64,000 nucleotides of DNA from Lactonifactor longoviformis DSM 17459 (GTDB lineage: Bacteria; Bacillota; Clostridia; Lachnospirales; Lachnospiraceae): contig NZ_FQVI01000011.1 of assembly GCF_900129135.1 (NCBI RefSeq), positions 1 through 64,000 on the forward strand. Reading direction: 5' to 3'. Made by a program: the position numbers and the translations under genes. Positions 60,789 through 64,000 of this stretch are shown here, in pieces; position 1 is the stretch's first letter; every line of letters begins with the position of its first letter. The notes beneath the pieces were generated by a model. It was given only the letters and a program-made list of their open reading frames with translations. It was not told the origin of the DNA and searched no databases.

Positions 60789-62081
60789 CTATCTTCCCCC
60801 TTCTTTTTCCCCGTCTCTTTCAAATTCTTTTACTTTCCTGATGATATCCCGGTTGTATCGCTTCCAGTCAGCATCGAATTTCCCAAGAAACGCATCCGGA
60901 TCCCCCTCCATGAGGTACGTCTGGATCATAGCATCTACTGTCATCTCTGCCGGATAATAATGATCCTGATAATCCGCCATCTTTCCTTCCCTGATATAAG
61001 GCAGCATGCCATCCAGCATGGAAGGCAGTTCAAAGTCTCCTTCCTTACATGGAACTGCATTCTGAGCGTCCATATATTTTTGTACATTTTGATCCTCCTG
61101 CAGGAACCTTAAGACCTCATAGGCTGCCTCTTTATTTTCACACGCCTTCATAACACTGAATTGAAGGTCGATCCCGGAATTCAGCAGATTCTGTTCCGCC
61201 TCATCCGCTGCGGGGAAAACAAACGAGTCAATATCCATGTCAGGATTCACAGATTTAATCTGGGGAACCGCATAACTGCCGATTACATACATAGCTGATT
61301 CTCCTCTGGCAAATGCTGTACAGGCATCGTTATAGCTGTAACCATAGGGATCCTTCTGCGCATAAGGAATAAGCTTCAGAATTTTCTCAGCAGTCTCCCG
61401 GTATGCGTCCTTAAATACTGTCTCTCCCCGGTTTACCCTGGCACATATATCCGCCGGCGCAAGGTCTGCACACATAGCATTCCACGGGGCCAGACACGTC
61501 CAGGTATCCTTAAACCCAAAGTACAGAGGCTGCTGTCCCTGATCCTTTATCCTCTCACACAAATCCAGAAATTCCTGCCATGTAGTCGGTATTGTCCAGC
61601 CATTCTCCTGAAACATTGTCCGGTTATACAGAACCCCTGCCGCATTTCCCGCATAAGGTACAGCATAGGTTCCCTTTAATGGAACAAACTCCAAATTCTT
61701 ATCGATTTCCAGGTAAACTTCTTTTACCTCTGATAATCCTTCATAGTCAGAGATGTCCATGAACATATCTGCATCCAGAAAATTGGAATAATTAATATCT
61801 CCCCCGATTCCCACGATATCCGGGATCTCCTCTTTCACAAACATGGTTTTCAGCACTGTCATGGCATCGTTTGGGGATTCTATGGTAAGCTTTATGTCTT
61901 CATGAGTTCTGTTAAATTCATTCTCCAGTTCTTCAAAAACCTTGACCGCTTCCGGCTTATACTGTACCATCCTCACCTGGGTCCTGGCGTCTTCAGATGT
62001 CTTCCCGCATCCTGCCGCAGAGAGTGCCATAACCGCAAGTACAGCGGCCGGCCAGACAGCTGATTTTACTCTTCCTTTCAT
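60789..62081 (-). CDS. Extracellular sugar-binding lipoprotein
   Basis: The 430-residue protein has a lipoprotein signal (LAVMALSAAGCGKTSEDA, about 15-32; lipobox cysteine at 25) and the cluster B/CUT1 solute-binding fold (GIGGDINYSNFLDADMFMDI, about 92-111; PYAGNAAGVLYNRTMFQENG, about 143-162; GESAMYVIGSYAVPQIKS, about 254-271). It captures the sugar outside the cell and delivers it to the two permeases. Downstream GH36 suggests raffinose-family oligosaccharides or melibiose. AAGGAG lies before ATG 62081. Confidence 0.93.
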   Translation of the reverse strand: MKGRVKSAVWPAAVLAVMALSAAGCGKTSEDARTQVRMVQYKPEAVKVFEELENEFNRTHEDIKLTIESPNDAMTVLKTMFVKEEIPDIVGIGGDINYSNFLDADMFMDISDYEGLSEVKEVYLEIDKNLEFVPLKGTYAVPYAGNAAGVLYNRTMFQENGWTIPTTWQEFLDLCERIKDQGQQPLYFGFKDTWTCLAPWNAMCADLAPADICARVNRGETVFKDAYRETAEKILKLIPYAQKDPYGYSYNDACTAFARGESAMYVIGSYAVPQIKSVNPDMDIDSFVFPAADEAEQNLLNSGIDLQFSVMKACENKEAAYEVLRFLQEDQNVQKYMDAQNAVPCKEGDFELPSMLDGMLPYIREGKMADYQDHYYPAEMTVDAMIQTYLMEGDPDAFLGKFDADWKRYNRDIIRKVKEFERDGEKEGGR

Positions 62082-62398
62082 ACCCTCATTCTCCTTTTCT
62101 CCTGATATTTCTTTTCCCTGTTACCTAATCGTTTTATGCCCTACCTTCTGCGTGTCCGTCAGTTTGTATGCTCTATTCTCTTTTCTTATTTAAAATAGTA
62201 GCATTTTACCCTTTTTCCGTAAATATTTCTATGAGTCAGTTTTTATTTCCTTATTCGTCTTTTCACGAAAATAGTTGAAGTATAGACGCATTTTGGTATA
62301 TAATAAAACAAAATCACTAATATTTGTCGGATATAGCTAAAAATATATCTATATTTTTAACTACTATTACCTGTTTATCTATGCGCAGGAGGTGAAAT
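62082..62398. other. Divergent regulatory region of the alpha-galactoside locus
   Basis: It contains a 10-bp-arm inverted repeat at 62338-62359 (TAAAAATATA, two bases, TATATTTTTA) and a minus-strand TATTAT at 62305-62300 that could serve the binding-protein operon. A weak or missing -35 is consistent with AraC activation. The leader from there to the binding-protein gene would be about 210 nt; no RNA motif was recognised in it. Confidence 0.4.
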
Positions 62399-63262
62399 AT
62401 GCCCAATGTTTTATTTTCTATTTTTCCGGACGAACATTTTATGGATTTAACTTTATACCAATTTGGGTATGAAAAATGCGCTCCTCTTCATTCCTTCGGG
62501 CCTTTTGTCAGAAATCACTATTTATTTCATTACGTAATCTCAGGAAAGGGAACCCTGCACTCCAATGATGCGCATGACAATGCTGCCATCTATCACCTGA
62601 CGGAAGGATCCGGTTTTTTAATTGAACCGGAATTTGTCAATCTTTATTATGCGGATGAAAAAGAGCCCTGGGAATATATTTGGCTAGAATTCGGCGGATT
62701 AAGAGCCAAAGAATTTCTGGAGATTGCCGGCCTTTCCAGAGAGCATCCCATCTTTACCCCGGATACTCCTCTCCATGGGGAAGAGCTCCTCAACGAAATG
62801 TTTTCTATTGTCCGGAATACCGCGGCCTCTCCTTTAAGCCAGATTGGCCATCTCTATCTGTTTATGGATCGGCTCATCGCAGGTTCCTCCTGCAAACAGA
62901 AGCTCCAGGGAGGAAGGCTGAGCGAATTCTATGCCAGGGAAGCAGTAACCTTTATCGAACAAAATTATTCCAGAAATATCACCGTCTTAGATATGGCCAG
63001 ACGCTGCAGCCTGGATCGCAGTTATTTCGGCAAAATTTTTAAAGATGTCATCGGACAATCCCCTCAGGACTTTCTCATTCATTACCGTATGACAAAAGCC
63101 GCAGAGGCTTTAAAACTGACCGATTCCTCAATCGGGGAGATAGGAAGCTCTGTGGGATATCCCAACCAGCTTCATTTCTCCCGGGCTTTTAAAAAGGTCT
63201 TCGGGATTTCACCCAGAGAATACCGGCAGAAGCACAAGATCCTACCCTCCGGGGAACCATAA
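62399..63262 (+). CDS. AraC-family transcriptional regulator
   Basis: The 287-residue protein has an N-terminal cupin sugar-sensing domain (about 20-145; HYVISGKGTLHSND, GSGFLIEPEFVNLYYAD) and two C-terminal helix-turn-helix motifs (ITVLDMARRCSLDRSYFGKI, about 198-217, and SIGEIGSSVGYPNQLHFSRA, about 244-263). The RafR/MsmR-type layout and divergent position suggest activation of the alpha-galactoside operon. AGGAGG lies before ATG 62399. Confidence 0.92.
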   Translation: MPNVLFSIFPDEHFMDLTLYQFGYEKCAPLHSFGPFVRNHYLFHYVISGKGTLHSNDAHDNAAIYHLTEGSGFLIEPEFVNLYYADEKEPWEYIWLEFGGLRAKEFLEIAGLSREHPIFTPDTPLHGEELLNEMFSIVRNTAASPLSQIGHLYLFMDRLIAGSSCKQKLQGGRLSEFYAREAVTFIEQNYSRNITVLDMARRCSLDRSYFGKIFKDVIGQSPQDFLIHYRMTKAAEALKLTDSSIGEIGSSVGYPNQLHFSRAFKKVFGISPREYRQKHKILPSGEP

Positions 63263-63270
63263 ATACCCGC

Positions 63271-63325
63271 AGAAAAAGCAGCAGGCAGGGAAATGAACGT
63301 TTTTCTCTGTCTGCTGCTTTTCTCT
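63271..63325 (+). terminator. Terminator after the AraC-family gene
   Basis: A stem of about 16 bp with one mismatch (AGAAAAAGCAGCAGGCAG at 63271-63288 facing 63307-63325) ends in T-rich sequence, 8 bp after the stop codon. Confidence 0.8.
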
Positions 63326-63378
63326 ATGTTCTGTGCAGTCTTATTATATTCTCCTATATCTGAGCAGGCCGGATTTGG

Positions 63379-63867
63379 TCAGCAGCCAGCCCTTTCACAT
63401 CCACATGGTTTTACTGTAATTGATGAAATCTTCTGCCGTTCCAGATACCCGCAGGCGGACAGCCCGGCTCTCACCACGGTGTTCCATTTCTGGGCAGAAA
63501 GATGGTACACGGTCTCATCGTCTAACACAACCGTGCAGGCGTTCTCCATAGAGCAGTTTTCTGAGTATGCTACTTTATACATATTTTTTCTGCTGATGGC
63601 GCCTATCTCCTCCAGAACATTCACCATGCGGTATACCGTAGCGGCACCGATTCTATCATCTATCTTAGCAGCCATATAAAATATTTCCTTGCAGCTTGAG
63701 CACTCATTTTTAAGGATAATATCCAGCAGCGTCAGGCGCTGTTTGGTAATCCTGCAGCCACGCTCCCGCAGTTTATCTATGATAATTTCCCTCTGCATCT
63801 GCGTACGCTGATAGCTTCTGGAGTCCGGAAGTTTTCTTTTTTCCTTAGTATTGCCTCTATCTGTCAC
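63379..63867 (-). CDS. Fur-family regulator, divergent metal site
   Basis: The 162-residue protein has the Fur winged helix (RERGCRITKQRLTLLDIIL, about 34-52; IGAATVYRMVNVLEEIGAI, about 72-90). The usual His-rich hinge (HHHxHxxC) is replaced by AYSENCSMENACTV (about 98-111). The C-terminal cysteines are GLSACGY and KPCGCERAGC, which may form a structural zinc site. The regulatory metal is therefore unclear. The start is GTG 63867 with AAAGGA upstream. It follows the end of a FeoB-associated gene by 17 bp, which points to iron homeostasis. Confidence 0.82.
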   Translation of the reverse strand: MTDRGNTKEKRKLPDSRSYQRTQMQREIIIDKLRERGCRITKQRLTLLDIILKNECSSCKEIFYMAAKIDDRIGAATVYRMVNVLEEIGAISRKNMYKVAYSENCSMENACTVVLDDETVYHLSAQKWNTVVRAGLSACGYLERQKISSITVKPCGCERAGC

Positions 63868-63884
63868 CTCAGCCTTTTTCCTTT

Positions 63885-64000
63885 CTAGTGTCTGCAGTGA
63901 CCGCCGCAGTGTTTGCAGTCACATCCGCATTGGAGGGATTTTCCATCTTTTTTGCCACGTACCATGCTTCTTACCGCCAGGCCAGACACACCTATGACAA
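63885..64000 (-). CDS. FeoB-associated Cys-rich membrane protein (C-terminal part)
   Basis: The last 37 codons of a minus-strand gene entering from beyond the window. The end of a membrane segment (GVSGLAVRSMV) is followed by RGKKDGKSLQ and a cysteine-rich tail (CGCDCKHCGGHCRH). This matches the short proteins encoded after feoB, so a feoAB iron(II) transport operon probably lies just outside, with the Fur-like gene at its end. The start codon is not visible. Confidence 0.75.
   Translation of the reverse strand, partial: VIGVSGLAVRSMVRGKKDGKSLQCGCDCKHCGGHCRH

Noticed and set aside
1-64000. Prophage, integrative element or insertion sequence
   Set aside because: No integrase, transposase, capsid, terminase or relaxase gene was found on either strand, and no attachment-site duplication was noticed.
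1-64000. tRNA or rRNA genes
   Set aside because: No cloverleaf with GTTCRANNC and TGGNNNAGTGG-type blocks, nor any rRNA segment, was recognised in the gaps; a scan with a covariance tool would be decisive.

Overview
The window looks like chromosome of an anaerobic Clostridia member, most likely Lachnospiraceae (genus not determinable by eye). GC is moderate, almost every gene has an AGGAGG-type ribosome binding site, and the content is typical: TPP-riboswitch thiamine salvage, Hcp with its own ferredoxin, four-subunit 2-oxoacid:ferredoxin oxidoreductase, butyrate kinase/phosphotransbutyrylase, CooC-type ATPase, EFR1 flavodoxin-ferredoxin, MATE pumps with MerR regulators, and an MBG-domain surface protein. 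No rRNA, tRNA, CRISPR, insertion sequence or prophage gene was seen.

Layout. 1-750: a 319-nt inverted-repeat element that looks like a structured RNA, then promoter, TPP riboswitch and terminator. 754-4826: cytX-thiM-thiE-HAD-thiD. 4886-6719 (-): ECF sigma factor and DUF4179 anti-sigma gene. 6855-8318: flavodoxin/ferredoxin and a small alarmone synthetase. 8485-10335 (-): nagBA. 10774-14593: HTH protein, alpha/beta hydrolase, MATE pump and divergent MerR regulator. 14597-17613: ferredoxin-hcp with a divergent Crp/Fnr regulator. 17653-26208: divergent IclR-linked locus encoding 2-hydroxyacid permease, dehydrogenase, oxidoreductase, butyrate kinase and phosphotransbutyrylase. 26243-29636 (-): nth and the folate operon. 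29824-34536 (-): VanRS-like two-component system with an ABC exporter. 34902-36816 (-): TPM protein, LemA, flavin-binding protein. 36991-41744: tocopherol cyclase-like protein, FAD/Rieske oxidoreductase, second MATE pump with a frameshifted MerR gene. 41750-45221 (-): DUF1622, epimerase, DUF362, ZIP transporter. 45434-49648: aldo/keto reductase, HD hydrolase, surface protein. 50022-54251: HTH/small-protein pair, Dus, DUF3786-zinc ribbon-CooC cluster, TetR. 54266-56656 (-): hybrid histidine kinase. 56851-63262: GH36 alpha-galactosidase with ABC sugar importer and divergent AraC regulator. 63379-64000 (-): Fur-like regulator and the end of a FeoB-associated Cys-rich protein.

How the genes work together. 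The IclR locus reads as one energy-conserving route: 2-hydroxyacid uptake, oxidation to the 2-oxoacid, ferredoxin-linked conversion to acyl-CoA, then acyl-phosphate and ATP. A 34-bp sequence (28/34 identical) lies at the start of both operons, and a looser copy precedes the regulator. Three copies of a palindromic repeat family each sit between convergent genes and in several cases encode the last residues of those genes. The two MATE/MerR loci share MerR-type promoters with 19-bp spacers and centred dyads.
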